From assembly GCF_002858925.1 (NCBI RefSeq), contig NZ_PJRS01000045.1:36342-100341 (forward strand): DNA of 64,000 nt. The letters run 5' to 3'. How positions within the stretch are numbered: position 1 is the stretch's first letter; each line of letters starts with the position of its first letter. Below the pieces are notes generated by a model. It was not told where the DNA came from. It saw only the letters and a program-made list of their open reading frames with translations, and did no database searches. Both the position numbers and the translations under genes were made by a program. Positions 34,189 through 44,783 of this stretch are shown piece after piece. This DNA comes from Caulobacter zeae. GTDB lineage: Bacteria; Pseudomonadota; Alphaproteobacteria; Caulobacterales; Caulobacteraceae.

Positions 34189-35006
34189 CGCACGCCGTGC
34201 AGACCGGGACCGTCGACGGCCTCCACTACGAACTGCACGGCGGTCCCATCGCCGGCCGCGAGGTCGTGCTGATGTCGTCTGGCCTGGGCGGTTCGGGAAA
34301 CTTCTGGGGACCGCAGATGGCGGCCCTCACCGCGCGCTGGCCGGTGGTGCTGTACGATCACCGCGGCACAGGTCGCAGCGTGCGCGAACTGCCGGCCGAC
34401 AAGCCCTACGCCGTCGCCGACATGGCCGAGGACGTGGTCAAGGTCATGGACGCCCTGGGGATCGCGAAGGCCCACGTGGTCGGCCATGCGGCCGGCGGCA
34501 ATGCGGGCCTGGCGCTCGCGCTCTCCCACCCCGACCGGCTGGGCAAGCTGGTCGTCGTCAACGGCTGGTCGCGGCCCGACCCGCACATCAGGCGCTGCTT
34601 CGACACCCGCCTGCACCTGCTGAACGACACCGGCCCCGCCGCCTACGTCCACGCCCAGGCCCTGTTCCTCTATCCGGCGACCTGGATCTCGCAGAACAGC
34701 GAGCGCCTGGCCGCCGAGGAGCCGCACCACGTGTCCGGTTTCCCGCCCAAGGCGGTGATGCTGGCCCGCATCGGCGCCCTGCTGGCCTTCGAAATCGACG
34801 AGCGCCTGCCGCAGATCACCCACCCGGTGCTGGTCAGCGCCACCGCCGACGACATGCTGGTGCCGGTCACCTGCGCCCATCGCCTGGCCGAGCGCCTGCC
34901 CAACGCCACGCTCGACGTGCTGCCTTGGGGCGGACACGCCTCGAGCGTGACTGACGCCGACGGCTTCAACGCCTCGCTCGTGAAGTTCCTGGGAGGGGAC
35001 GAATGA
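34185..35006 (+). CDS. rutD: Aminoacrylate hydrolase RutD (alpha/beta hydrolase fold)
   Basis: 273 residues from a GTG overlapping the rutC stop; a second GTG at 34197 is possible. The alpha/beta-hydrolase fold is shown by SSGLGGSGNFW (oxyanion region), VVLYDHRGTGRS, and the elbow VVGHAAGGNAGLALALSHPDRL. The elbow has Ala where a Ser nucleophile is usual (GHSxGG). E. coli RutD, as I recall, also has GHALG here, so this supports the assignment rather than a mutation. The acid and His lie in SATADDMLVP and WGGHASS. It speeds conversion of aminoacrylate to malonic semialdehyde and ammonia. Confidence 0.9.
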
Positions 35007-35025
35007 GCGAGGTCTTCGCAATAGA

Positions 35026-35152
35026 TCCTCCCCCCTCTGGGGGAGGTGGCCAGAGGGCCGGAGGGGGGCGTTTTCAGCCTCCGCGGACTTGGCCGGCTTC
35101 GCAGCCACTCCCCCCCTCAGTCGCTTCGCGACAGCTCCCCCAGAGGGGGAGC
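35026..35152. repeat. Palindromic repeat, family B, between rutD and rutA
   Basis: Two hairpins face each other: TCCTCCCCCCTCTGGGGGAGG at the left end and CTCCCCCAGAGGGGGAG at the right, with GGCCGGAGGGGGG and CCCCCCCTCAG in between. It matches copies at 36271, 55707 and 63817. It splits the rut cluster with a 195-bp gap. Confidence 0.85.
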
Positions 35153-35201
35153 ATCTTTCTCATCGCATCCAGCATCACGCTCATAAGGGGGCACTAACAC
35201 C

Positions 35202-36260
<1,059 letters not shown>

Positions 36261-36270
36261 GGACAAGAGA

Positions 36271-36399
36271 ACCTCCCCCTGTGGGGGAGGCGGCCGAAGG
36301 CCGGTGGGGGGACGCTTTCAGCTTCCCGTGCGTTGGCCAGGCCTTCGCAAACTCCCCCCACCGATCGCTGCGCGATCACCTCCCCCACAGGGGGAGGTT
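36271..36399. repeat. Palindromic repeat, family B
   Basis: ACCTCCCCCTGTGGGGGAGG begins it and ACCTCCCCCACAGGGGGAGGT ends it, each a perfect hairpin, with GGCCGGTGGGGGG and CCCCCCACCGATCGC between. It fills the gap between the convergent rutA and FKBP genes. Confidence 0.85.
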
Positions 36400-36404
36400 C
36401 ATGA

Positions 36405-36917
36405 TCAGTCCAGCGTCATCATGTCGATCAGCTTGACCCGGAAGATCATCACGCTGTTGGGCGGGATCTCGCCGGCGGCGCGGTCGCCGTAGCCGAGCGA
36501 CGGCGGCACGAACAGCGTCCATTCGTCGCCCACCTTCATCTTCGGCAGAGCCTCCATCCAGGCCGGCACCAGCCCGCCCAGCGGCGCGATCAGCGGCTTG
36601 CCGCGCGCGAAAGAGCTGTCGAACACCGTGCCGTCGACCAGCTTGCCCTCGTAGTGGACCTTGATGATCTCGCCTTCCTTCGGCGAGGGCGCATCCTTCG
36701 CGCCCGCGGTCGTGACCTTGTATTGCAGGCCCGACGGCAGGGTGATCACGCCCGGCTGCTTGGCGTTGGCCGCCAGCCAGGCGGTCGACTTGGCCAGGTT
36801 CTCGGCGGCCGGATTGGCCGTGACGTTCGGGGCCGGCGCCGGGGTCGGCGTGGTCTGGGCCAGGGCCGGAGCGGCGAGAGCGACGGACAACCCCAGGGCG
36901 ATGAGAGCGGTGCGCAT
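36405..36917 (-). CDS. Periplasmic FKBP-type peptidyl-prolyl isomerase
   Basis: 170 residues from the ATG at 36917. A signal peptide MRTALIALGLSVALAAPALAQ is followed by a Pro/Thr/Ala-rich linker and a short helical segment (AAENLAKSTAWLAANAKQPGVI). The FKBP domain follows: LPSGLQYKVTTAGAKDAPSPKEGEIIKVHYEGKLVDGTVFDSSFARGKPLIAPLGGLVPAWMEALPKMKVGDEWTLFVPPSLGYGDRAAGEIPPNSVMIFRVKLIDM. The YEGKLVDGTVFDSS and PPSLGYGDR stretches are active-site signatures. It resembles FkpA/Mip enzymes, which speed folding of exported proteins, but with a shorter N-terminal dimerisation region. Monocistronic. Confidence 0.92.
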   Translation of the reverse strand: MRTALIALGLSVALAAPALAQTTPTPAPAPNVTANPAAENLAKSTAWLAANAKQPGVITLPSGLQYKVTTAGAKDAPSPKEGEIIKVHYEGKLVDGTVFDSSFARGKPLIAPLGGLVPAWMEALPKMKVGDEWTLFVPPSLGYGDRAAGEIPPNSVMIFRVKLIDMMTLD

Positions 36918-37070
36918 GTTTGAGCGACTCGTGTTATCTATGCGACGAAATGTCAGAATAGACATTCGGCTGGACGAGAGCACACTAAAAACCGAGGGCT
37001 CGTGTTCAGCCAGAAGAAGAATGGCCATTTTCTACTTGGACCGTTCTTCGCTCGTCGGGAAGGAAACGTC

Positions 37071-37229
37071 ATGGCCAGGGCTACTGGCGGCTCATTGAGC
37101 GGAGCGCATTGGTGGCAGCGCCACCCGATGTTCGCGCTCTTCGTCGGCTGGGTGGTGATCGGCTCGCTGGGCCTCGCCGCCGCTGTTCAGCTATGGCCGA
37201 TGCTTACGCGCTTCACGCCGCTCGCCTGA
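37071..37229 (+). CDS. Small single-pass membrane protein, 52 aa
   Basis: The ATG at 37071 has GGGAAGGAAA upstream. The product begins MARATGGSLSGAHWWQRHP and has one strong TM helix (MFALFVGWVVIGSLGLAAAVQLW), then a short tail. The frame is open to 37002 without a convincing start. Its end overlaps the convergent CE15 gene by 17 bp. The Trp-flanked helix and good ribosome site favour a real gene; function unknown. Confidence 0.55.
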   Translation: MARATGGSLSGAHWWQRHPMFALFVGWVVIGSLGLAAAVQLWPMLTRFTPLA

Positions 37230-38547
37230 AAGCGTGCTCGGCGAAATCCAGGAAATACAGCCAGTTGGGCCCGGGCGTGTGCCCTTCGGCGTGCTGGCGG
37301 AAAACAAGGTCATCGCCGGCCGTCAGGGTCAGGGGCGGTGGAAACGCCGCGCGGTCCAGCCCCGTCCCGCCCAGAAGCCGGTAGACCGGGCTCGCCGCCG
37401 CCGCGGCCATGAACATGCCGCGCGCGTCGACCCAGCCGTCAGTCGCATCGCCGCCCGTCCCGATGAACAGCGGCCGGGGCGCGGCCAGGGCGATCAGGCT
37501 GTGGGCGTCCACCGGCAGGTCGTCGGCGGTCAGCGGCCCGGCATAGCGCAGGAAGTTTCCCGCCATCCAATGGTGCTCGCCCACGGCCGCCAGGTTCTCG
37601 ACCTGCTCGCCGCGCCGGCGGCGGTGCAGCTTGGCCCCACCCTCGCCCGACGAGGCGATGTAGCCGCCCGCCAGGCGCGGCTCATAGGCCATGGCCAGCA
37701 GCGCGGCCTTGCCGTAGCGCGACATCCCCGCCACCGCCACGCGCCGCGCGTCGATGGCGGGATCGGTCTCCAGCAGGTCCAGCACCCGCGAGACGCCCAA
37801 GGCCCAGGCGCGCAGGGCGCCCCAGTCGTCCGGATCGCGCGGCCGGCCGCGATTGGCCAGGCCGATGATCCCTGCCTGAAGTTGGCCCGGGTCGTCGGGC
37901 TGCACGCTGGTCGGGGCGTAGACGGCGTAGCCCCAGCCGCGCGCGATCGCGGCGTCTCGCCAATCGGGACCGGGCGGAAGCGGCCGGCCCCGCATCCAGG
38001 GCGGGCCGTCGGGAAAGCCCAGTTCGATCACCGCTGGTAGATTAGCCGCGCCCTCCGGCGTTCCGACCAGCAGGTCGATGGTCACTGTCCGGCCATGCGC
38101 CGTCACGTCGCCGGCCAGCCGTCGCTCGACCACCGCCACGCCGCCGCGCGTGACACGCTCCTCCTTCACCGTCCGCCAGACCGGCGCGGGCAGGCCGCGC
38201 GGGACCCGGCCGTGAATTTCGCGGGCGAAGGCCTCGACGATCTGGGGCCGCCGCACATCCCACCACGTCCGCGCAGCGCTCACCAGCGTCCCGTCCGGCA
38301 GGGCCAGGGGATCGGGCAGCAGGCTGAACGGCCCGGCCCTGGCCTCGTCGTAGTTCACCGGGTTGGCGGCCTTGGGGTTCATGCCGTCGACGCCCGGCCG
38401 CAGGGCCTTGATCCCCAGCCGCCGCAGCATCGCCGCATGGGCCTGTTCGCCGCTCAGGACCGCGACCCCGGCGGCGGCCGGCCCGCCGGCGGCCCCACTA
38501 CCCGAAAAGATCGCAGCCGTCCCCGCCAGCAGGTCGCGGCGTCTCAC
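37213..38547 (-). CDS. CE15 glucuronoyl methylesterase (lignin-xylan ester cleavage)
   Basis: 444 residues from a GTG overlapping the upstream GH43 stop (GTGA). A short Tat-like signal (VRRRDLLAGTAAIFSGS) precedes the domain. Catalytic Ser276 lies in the CE15 signature VAGMSRYGKAALLAMAYEPR. GYIASSGEGGAKLHRRRRGEQVENLAAVGEHHWMAGNF matches the conserved Glu/Arg block of glucuronoyl esterases, and the catalytic His is probably in RQHAEGHTPGPNW. These enzymes cut the ester between 4-O-methylglucuronic acid on xylan and lignin. It is the last gene of the xylan operon (TonB receptor, GH10, GH43, CE15) and fits that role exactly. Confidence 0.9.
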   Translation of the reverse strand: MRRRDLLAGTAAIFSGSGAAGGPAAAGVAVLSGEQAHAAMLRRLGIKALRPGVDGMNPKAANPVNYDEARAGPFSLLPDPLALPDGTLVSAARTWWDVRRPQIVEAFAREIHGRVPRGLPAPVWRTVKEERVTRGGVAVVERRLAGDVTAHGRTVTIDLLVGTPEGAANLPAVIELGFPDGPPWMRGRPLPPGPDWRDAAIARGWGYAVYAPTSVQPDDPGQLQAGIIGLANRGRPRDPDDWGALRAWALGVSRVLDLLETDPAIDARRVAVAGMSRYGKAALLAMAYEPRLAGGYIASSGEGGAKLHRRRRGEQVENLAAVGEHHWMAGNFLRYAGPLTADDLPVDAHSLIALAAPRPLFIGTGGDATDGWVDARGMFMAAAAASPVYRLLGGTGLDRAAFPPPLTLTAGDDLVFRQHAEGHTPGPNWLYFLDFAEHAFRRAA

Positions 38548-40229
38548 TTTCCGTCCGCCCGGGCGTAGAGGCCCAGCATGGTCCCGACGAAGCCGCCGGC
38601 GACCTTGGTCGACAGGATGGTCCCGTCCTGGTCCCGGGCCAGGCTGTTCCAGGCGCCGTCGCCGGTCGCATAGGAAAAGTCGTAGAGCCCGCCGCGCGCC
38701 TCTATCCGCAGCCGCACCGGCGCCCCGGCCGCGACGTCCAGCGGCGCGCGCGCCACGACCACGCCGTCGACCGGATCCTTTTCGCCCGCCCGCTTCTCCA
38801 GGCGCACCTCGGGCCGCCCGCCTTGGCCGCCGGCGACGGTCAGGGCGTAGAAGAAGGCGTCGTTCTGCAACGCCACGATCCCGGCCCGATCGCCGTCGCC
38901 CTTCGGCGCAAAGCGTACGGTGGTCTCGGCGCTGGCGGCGAGGTGCTGCTGGCGGCGCGCCCAGATCGAGGGCTGCTCGAACCCGCCCAAGCGATCGGGC
39001 CGCGCCTTCAGAACCAGCGCCCCGTCCTTCAGCTCCCACCACCGCCCGGACGGTATGCGCATGGTCATCCAGTCCAGGCCCAGGGCCGGAGCGTCGAAGG
39101 TCTCGCGCACGGTGAAGGCGCCGGTGGTCGGCGTCTTCGGCTGTGATCCCGCCGGCAGGTTCGGCCGCCTGGCCGCATAGGGGATGGCCGTCTTGGCCGG
39201 CAGGATCACCGGCCAGCCGTCCTTCCACTCCACCGGCAGCAGGAAGGTCTCGCGGCCGGTGTTGTACGCATCGTCGCCATAGGGCCGCACGGCCAGGAAG
39301 GTCGCCCACCAGGCGCCGTCCTGAGTCTGGACGAGGTCGGCATGGCCGGCAGAGGTGATCGGGTGGGCGCGATCCCTGGGCAGGTCGCGCTGGGTCAGGA
39401 TCGGGTTGCCGGCATAGGGCCCGTAGGGCCCCGTCACCGCGTCCGACCGCAGCACCACCTGCGAGTGGCCCTCGGCCGTGCCGCCCTCGGCGGCGGTCAG
39501 ATAGTAGCGGCCGTCGACCTTCTGGATATGCGGCCCCTCGATCCAGATCGGCTTGGTGGCGGGATCCACGCCCCCGTCGACCAGCACCGAGCGCGGCCCG
39601 ATCATCTTGCCGGCCTTGGGATCGTACTCCTGGATCCAGATCGCCCGGTGGCCGTCATAGCGCGAGGCCCCCTGCGGCGGGCCGTTGTTGACGATCCACG
39701 CCCGCCCGTCGACGTCGAAGAACAGCGAGGTGTCGATGCCGTCGATCTCCGGCAGCCACACCGGATCCGACCACGGCCCCTTGGGATCCCTGGCCGTGAC
39801 CAGGAAATTGCCGCCGCAGTCGACGCAGGTGTTCAGGATGTAGAACACGCCCGCGTGCTCGGTGATGGCCGGCGCGAACACCGCCCGCGACATGGCCAGC
39901 CGCTTGAAGTCCAGCTGGCCGGGTCGGTCGATGGCGTTGCCGATCTGGGTCCAGTTCACCAGGTCCTTGCTGTGGAACACCGGGATGCCGGGGAACCAGG
40001 CGAAGGTCGAGTTGACCAGGTAGTAGTCATCGCCCACCCGCGTGACGCTGGGGTCGGGATAGAAGCCCTTCAGGATCGGGTTGGCGTATTGGCCGGGCGC
40101 CAGGGCCGCGTCGGTCGGGTCCTGGCCGCTATAGGTGAAGTCGTCGAAGGCGGCCGTTCCGGGGGCCAGGGGCGCGGCCTGGGCGGCGCCGGCCAGGAGG
40201 GACAGGGCCAGGGCGAGACGCAGCAGCAT
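38544..40229 (-). CDS. GH43 beta-xylosidase/alpha-L-arabinofuranosidase with C-terminal beta-sandwich
   Basis: 561 residues; ribosome site GGGGAGGG. Signal peptide MLLRLALALSLLAGAAQA. The five-bladed propeller carries the GH43 triad: Asp59 (GFYPDPSVT, general base), Asp166 (GIDTSLFFDVDG, pKa modulator) and Glu231 (PIWIEGPHI, general acid). The C-terminal ~200 residues (from FDAPALGLDWMTMRIP) form the concanavalin-like domain common in xylosidases. It would remove xylose or arabinose from oligosaccharides made by the GH10 enzyme. It lies 12 bp after the GH10 gene and overlaps the CE15 gene by four bases, so the three are one transcript. Confidence 0.93.
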   Translation of the reverse strand: MLLRLALALSLLAGAAQAAPLAPGTAAFDDFTYSGQDPTDAALAPGQYANPILKGFYPDPSVTRVGDDYYLVNSTFAWFPGIPVFHSKDLVNWTQIGNAIDRPGQLDFKRLAMSRAVFAPAITEHAGVFYILNTCVDCGGNFLVTARDPKGPWSDPVWLPEIDGIDTSLFFDVDGRAWIVNNGPPQGASRYDGHRAIWIQEYDPKAGKMIGPRSVLVDGGVDPATKPIWIEGPHIQKVDGRYYLTAAEGGTAEGHSQVVLRSDAVTGPYGPYAGNPILTQRDLPRDRAHPITSAGHADLVQTQDGAWWATFLAVRPYGDDAYNTGRETFLLPVEWKDGWPVILPAKTAIPYAARRPNLPAGSQPKTPTTGAFTVRETFDAPALGLDWMTMRIPSGRWWELKDGALVLKARPDRLGGFEQPSIWARRQQHLAASAETTVRFAPKGDGDRAGIVALQNDAFFYALTVAGGQGGRPEVRLEKRAGEKDPVDGVVVARAPLDVAAGAPVRLRIEARGGLYDFSYATGDGAWNSLARDQDGTILSTKVAGGFVGTMLGLYARADGK

Positions 40230-40241
40230 GACCGCCCTCCC

Positions 40242-41372
40242 CTAGCGCGCCGGCGCGTCGCGCAGGGCCTGGGCCACCGCCTGGCGCAGGGGCTTTGGCG
40301 CATAGGCATCGTCGTAGAGCGTCGGCCGCTTGGGGGCCTTGTCCTGACGCAGCCACTGGTTCTGCAGCCACGAATACTTGTCGACCATGCCCCAGGCCAG
40401 AAGCTCCTTGGTCTGGCGATAGCTCAGCATCAGGTCGAGATAGGCCTTGCCATAGGCCGCCACCGCCGCGTCGCGCTGTGCGAAGTCTGCCGGCAGCCCC
40501 TTGTCGTGGACGTCGAACTCGGTGAGCGCCAGGTCGTAGCCCATGCCGACGGCCTCATCGACAAAGGCCCGCCATTCCCTTTCCTGGGGTCGGCCAAAGC
40601 CCGTGAAGCTGTCGGCGTTCTCGGCCCCGATGTGGCTCTGGATGCCCAGGGCGTCGACGGGGACGTTGCGCTTGCGGAAGCCCTCCAGCAGCTTGAGCAC
40701 GCCATGGCGGTGCTTCTCGTTGCCGACCTCCCAGCTCATGTAGTCGTTGTAGACGAGGCGGGCCTTGGGGGCCGCCTTGCGGGCCTGGTGGAACGAGGCG
40801 TCCAGGACCGGCTCGACCCCGCCCATGGCGTCGGAGAAGACCGTGCGGCGCAGGGCCCCGTCGGCGGGGTCGACGGTCTCGTTGACCACGTCCCAGGAAT
40901 AGATCTGCGGATAGTGGCCGCACACCTTGTCGATGTGCTCGGCCAGCATGGCCTCGACGCGAGCGGCCGGCCTGGGGCCGAAGTCGTAGTCCTTCAACCA
41001 GGCCGGGAACCACTGCGGATGATGCCACAGCAGGGTGTGGCCCCGCAGGCCCGCGTCATGCTCGGCGGCGAAGGCGGCGATGCGGTCGGCGCGCTGGAAG
41101 GCGAAGGTCTTTTCCGCCGGGCGCAGCACGTACCACTTCAGCTCGTTCTCCGGGACCAGCACCCCGCACTCGTCGGCCAGGACGGCGCGGTAGCGGGCGT
41201 CCTCGAACGAGCCGGTCAGCGCGCCGGGCGGACCCGCGCCGACGGCGCTGCCGAAGACGAGGCCCTTCTGGGCGGCGAGGGACTTGAGCGGCTGGATCTT
41301 GCTCTCGGCCAGGGCCGGCGAAGCGGCCAGAGCGGCGCTGGCGCCGAGCAGCGCGTGACGACGGGTAATCAT
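40242..41372 (-). CDS. GH10 endo-1,4-beta-xylanase
   Basis: 376 residues from the ATG at 41372. MITRRHALLGASAALAASPALA is a twin-arginine signal. GH10 signatures are complete: VPENELKWYVLRP, GHTLLWHHPQWFPAWL, YSWDVVNETVDP with acid/base Glu165, YNDYMSWEVGNEKH, DALGIQSHIG and LALTEFDVHDKGLP with nucleophile Glu285, then WGMVDKYSWLQNQW. It cuts the xylan backbone inside the periplasm or outside the cell. The 114-bp gap to the TonB receptor gene upstream and the close GH43 and CE15 genes downstream indicate a xylan operon. Confidence 0.96.
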   Translation of the reverse strand: MITRRHALLGASAALAASPALAESKIQPLKSLAAQKGLVFGSAVGAGPPGALTGSFEDARYRAVLADECGVLVPENELKWYVLRPAEKTFAFQRADRIAAFAAEHDAGLRGHTLLWHHPQWFPAWLKDYDFGPRPAARVEAMLAEHIDKVCGHYPQIYSWDVVNETVDPADGALRRTVFSDAMGGVEPVLDASFHQARKAAPKARLVYNDYMSWEVGNEKHRHGVLKLLEGFRKRNVPVDALGIQSHIGAENADSFTGFGRPQEREWRAFVDEAVGMGYDLALTEFDVHDKGLPADFAQRDAAVAAYGKAYLDLMLSYRQTKELLAWGMVDKYSWLQNQWLRQDKAPKRPTLYDDAYAPKPLRQAVAQALRDAPAR

Positions 41373-41486
41373 ACGAAACCCCACTCAAAGAAACCGCGCA
41401 CCGCGGGAGCGCGATGCGCGGATGAAGTCGGCAGGAGAAACAGGCGCGCGGCGAAGAGCGAGGGCCGCGCGCCCGGGTACGCGGTA

Positions 41487-44400
41487 CTAGAAGCTGGCGC
41501 GCAGCACGAAGGTGTAGCGCCGGTCGTTCATGAACCAGGAGCGGCCCGTCTTCAGCAGGTTGCTGTCGAGCACCTGGGTCGTGCGGGTGGTCTCGTTCAG
41601 CAGGTTCACCGCCTGCACACCGACCTTCACCTTCGGGTTGACGGTGTAGAAGAACGAGCCGTCCAACTGGCCGGTGGCCTCGTTCATGATCGGGGCGTAG
41701 GGCACGATCACGTCGCGGACGGTGAGCAGGAAGTCCGAGCGCCAGTTGTAGGCCAGGCGCGCCGAGATCGGCCCCTTCTCGTAGATCGCCGCGAAGTTGA
41801 CGTTGTGCTTGGACAGGCCCTGCAGCGGCAGCTTGCTGGTGTCGACCGTGGTGATCCGGCCGGCGGCCACGTCGGGGTCGGTGGCCGACAGGGTGCTCTG
41901 CGGGACGCCGTTGCTCTCGATGTAGCTGTAGTTGGCGTTGATGCCGAACCCGTCCAGCGGCTTGGGCAGGAAGTCGTAGAACTGCTGGTAGCCGATCTCG
42001 AAGCCCTTGACCGTCGCCTTCTTGTCGGAGTTGCCCGGCGTGGTCACCAGCACGTCGAACGTCGCCCCGTTGTTGGTGAAGGGCACGCGCGCGGTGGTGT
42101 TGGTGGCGACGTCGGACAGTTCCTTCCAGAAGGCCGCGAAGGTCAGCGAGCCGACCGGCGCGAAGTACCATTCCACCGAGGCGTCGACATTGGTCGACTG
42201 GGTCGGCTTCAGGAAGGGGTTGCCCACGGTCACGTTGCCCGACGGTTGGCCGCCGGTGATGCCGTCGAAGTTCGTGTTCAGAGCCAGGTTGTAGTAGTTG
42301 CGGGTCAGGCCGATATCGGGCGGCGTCATCGTCTTGGAGACGCCCAGGCGGTACTGCAGGCCGTGCGGGGCCATGATCTTCACGTTCAGGCTGGGCAGCC
42401 AGTAGTCGAACGAGGCCTTGGCGGTGCTCGGGGTCAGGGCGCCGTTGGCCCAGGCCCGGGCCGCGGCCCGCACTTGCGGCGTCAGCGAACAGAACGACGA
42501 CGGGCTGAACGGCTGCTTCGGCTCCGGCAGCGCCTGCCAGTTGGTGAAGGCCAGGGTGCAATCGGCGTCGGTGGCCAGGCTGGTCGAGATCGGGAACGCC
42601 AGGTAGCCGGTCGCCTCGCGGTCGGTCTTGGTGTAGCGCAGGCCGATGTTGCCGCTGATCTTGTAGTCGCCGACATCGCCCTTGAAGCGGGCCATCAGGT
42701 AGGCGGCCTTGGTCACTTCGTTGACCGGATTGATCTCCTGCGGACGGAACGGCGTGCCGGCGGTGACGCCGCAGCGCTGCGCCAGCGGCACCCAGTTCTG
42801 CGGACAACGCTGACCCGTCTGCGCGTCGAGGACCGTGCGGTCACGCCACTCGTCGCCGACCGACAGCAGGAACTGCGAGACCGAGCCGTAGTTGTCGACC
42901 AGGTTCTGCGAGAAGAACAGGCGCGGGTCCGAGCCCGTCGGCACGCCAGTCTTGCCGCGTAGGAAGTTGTTGAAGGCGTAGGCCTCGACGAACTGGGTGC
43001 TGTTGGCGCCGCCGGCGGTGGTGGGGTTGCCGTTGATGGGATCGTCCATCCACACCGGCCCGCCGCTGCCCCAGATCTCGCTGACCACGCCCCAGTTGTA
43101 GGCCGAGAACCGGGTCGTCTGGTCGCGTTCCGACCAGCGCGCGCCGCCCTTGATCGAGTCCAGCCAGCTGTCGTTGTTGAGCTTGTACTCGACGTCGATC
43201 TTGACCGCGTCCTCGGTGCCTTCCGACTGCTCGATGTGGTCCATCGCCGAGCGCCAGAAGTTGTTGTACGGGTCGCTGAGGCTGGCGTGGGTCCCGCGGG
43301 CGTAGGACGGGCAGTTGTTGTTGAACGGCGCGCAGTTCGACACCGCCGTGCCGCTGGACGGGGCGGTGAATTTCACGTCCGGCAGGTCGTTGCCGTTGAG
43401 GGTGATCGAGGCGTTCTGGAACGTCGAGCCCCACATGCCCATGCTGATCGCGTCGACGCTCGAGTCCACGTGCTGGGCGTCGAACAGCACGCCCCAGTGT
43501 TCGTTCGGCGTCCACTTGAAGTTGAAGCCGTAGTCGGTGGTGATGTTGGTCGTGTTCTCGTCGCGGCGGACGTTGTTCGACTGCAGGCCGTTGATCGGCG
43601 TGCGCGGGTCGGCGCCGTTCTGGTCGGCGCGCCAGCCGGTGCTGCCGGTGATGATCCCGTTGGTGAAGACGCCGTCCTCGTCGAACGAGAAGGTGGTGCC
43701 GTCGGCCGGGCGCGAGTCGCCGTTGCCGGCCACGTTGTCGGTGGCGATCTCGACGGCGTGCTCGGTCCACTTCACGGTCGACTTCGAGCGCAGGTACTGC
43801 AACGAGGCCTGCATCGTGCCGTCGTTGCTCTTCCACTGGATCGCGCCGGCCTGGCCCTGGCGTTCACGGTCGTTGGTGGTCGAGCGGAACGCGGCCCCGC
43901 GCGGGAACCACACGCCCTTCGTGCCATTGCCGCAGTCGGCGCTGGAGACGCCCAGGTTGGTGCGGCAGCCGAAGTTCGACACCTGGATGGCGTCGCTGCG
44001 GCTGGCCAGTTGCGAGTTCACGAAGCTGGCCAGGACGCCGACCTCGCCGAAGCTGGTGTCGAAGCGGTCGCTGTAGAGGAACGAGTAGGTCGGCTTCCAT
44101 TCCTTGACCATGTCGCCGTAGCTGGCCTCGGCCGACATCGACAGGATGCGCTTGTTGCTGTCGAACGGCAGGCGCGTGCGCAGGTTCACCGTGCCCGAGA
44201 TACCGCCTTCGATCAGGTCGGCCGAGGGGCTCTTGAACACGTCGACGCCGCCCATCAGTTCCGACGGCACGTCGGCGAAGCTGAGGATGCGGCCGTTGTT
44301 GGCGGTGAAGGTGTCGCGGCCGTTCAGTTCCGACCGCACGAAGTTCAGGCCGCGGACCACGACGCCCGAGCCCTCGACCGAGAAGTGGTCGGGGTCGACG

Positions 44401-44753
44401 CCGGCGGCGAAGCGATTGATCGACACGCCGGGCACGCGCTGCAGGGCCTCGGTCACCGAGCGGTCCGGCAGGGCCCCGATGTCCTCGGCGGTGATCGAGT
44501 CGCCGATGATCTCAGACGACTGCTTCAGCTGCTGGCTGCTCTTGAGGCTCTGGCGGATGCTGGTGACGACCACCTCGTCGACCGTGTCCTCGGTGGTCTT
44601 GCCGCTGGCCGGGGCGGTCGTCTGGGCCAGGGCCGACGCCCCGAACACCAGGCTCAGCGCCAGGGCCGACGCCCCGCACTTCAGGCCGAATTTCAGGTTG
44701 TCGCCGAGAGTCTGGCGCCCACGCGTCGCGGACGCTCCGTTGACGGAGCTCAT
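41487..44753 (-). CDS. TonB-dependent receptor (Xanthomonas/Caulobacter type), probable xylo-oligosaccharide porin
   Basis: 1088 residues from the ATG at 44753, preceded by GGGGAGGAA; the frame is open 17 codons further. The signal peptide (CGASALALSLVFGASALAQ) is followed by a TonB box (DEVVVTSIR). The plug domain has LPDRSVTEALQRVPGVSINR, VVVRGLNFVRSELNGRD and DVFKSPSADLIEGGISGTVNLRTRLPFD; a 22-strand barrel then ends in the aromatic RYTFVLRASF. The size and plug motifs match the TIGR01782 group of sugar transporters. It leads the operon with GH10, GH43 and CE15 genes, so xylan-derived oligosaccharides are the likely ligand. Upstream lie a sigma-73-like promoter and a XylR-like palindrome. 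Confidence 0.94.
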   Translation of the reverse strand: MSSVNGASATRGRQTLGDNLKFGLKCGASALALSLVFGASALAQTTAPASGKTTEDTVDEVVVTSIRQSLKSSQQLKQSSEIIGDSITAEDIGALPDRSVTEALQRVPGVSINRFAAGVDPDHFSVEGSGVVVRGLNFVRSELNGRDTFTANNGRILSFADVPSELMGGVDVFKSPSADLIEGGISGTVNLRTRLPFDSNKRILSMSAEASYGDMVKEWKPTYSFLYSDRFDTSFGEVGVLASFVNSQLASRSDAIQVSNFGCRTNLGVSSADCGNGTKGVWFPRGAAFRSTTNDRERQGQAGAIQWKSNDGTMQASLQYLRSKSTVKWTEHAVEIATDNVAGNGDSRPADGTTFSFDEDGVFTNGIITGSTGWRADQNGADPRTPINGLQSNNVRRDENTTNITTDYGFNFKWTPNEHWGVLFDAQHVDSSVDAISMGMWGSTFQNASITLNGNDLPDVKFTAPSSGTAVSNCAPFNNNCPSYARGTHASLSDPYNNFWRSAMDHIEQSEGTEDAVKIDVEYKLNNDSWLDSIKGGARWSERDQTTRFSAYNWGVVSEIWGSGGPVWMDDPINGNPTTAGGANSTQFVEAYAFNNFLRGKTGVPTGSDPRLFFSQNLVDNYGSVSQFLLSVGDEWRDRTVLDAQTGQRCPQNWVPLAQRCGVTAGTPFRPQEINPVNEVTKAAYLMARFKGDVGDYKISGNIGLRYTKTDREATGYLAFPISTSLATDADCTLAFTNWQALPEPKQPFSPSSFCSLTPQVRAAARAWANGALTPSTAKASFDYWLPSLNVKIMAPHGLQYRLGVSKTMTPPDIGLTRNYYNLALNTNFDGITGGQPSGNVTVGNPFLKPTQSTNVDASVEWYFAPVGSLTFAAFWKELSDVATNTTARVPFTNNGATFDVLVTTPGNSDKKATVKGFEIGYQQFYDFLPKPLDGFGINANYSYIESNGVPQSTLSATDPDVAAGRITTVDTSKLPLQGLSKHNVNFAAIYEKGPISARLAYNWRSDFLLTVRDVIVPYAPIMNEATGQLDGSFFYTVNPKVKVGVQAVNLLNETTRTTQVLDSNLLKTGRSWFMNDRRYTFVLRASF

Positions 44754-44783
44754 TCTTGTATTCCTCCCCAGGTGCGGTAACGC

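Noticed and set aside
39342..42962. Plus-strand open frame of 1206 codons opposite the GH43, GH10 and TonB receptor genes
   Set aside because: Low-complexity antisense shadow crossing three real genes; no start signal or motif.
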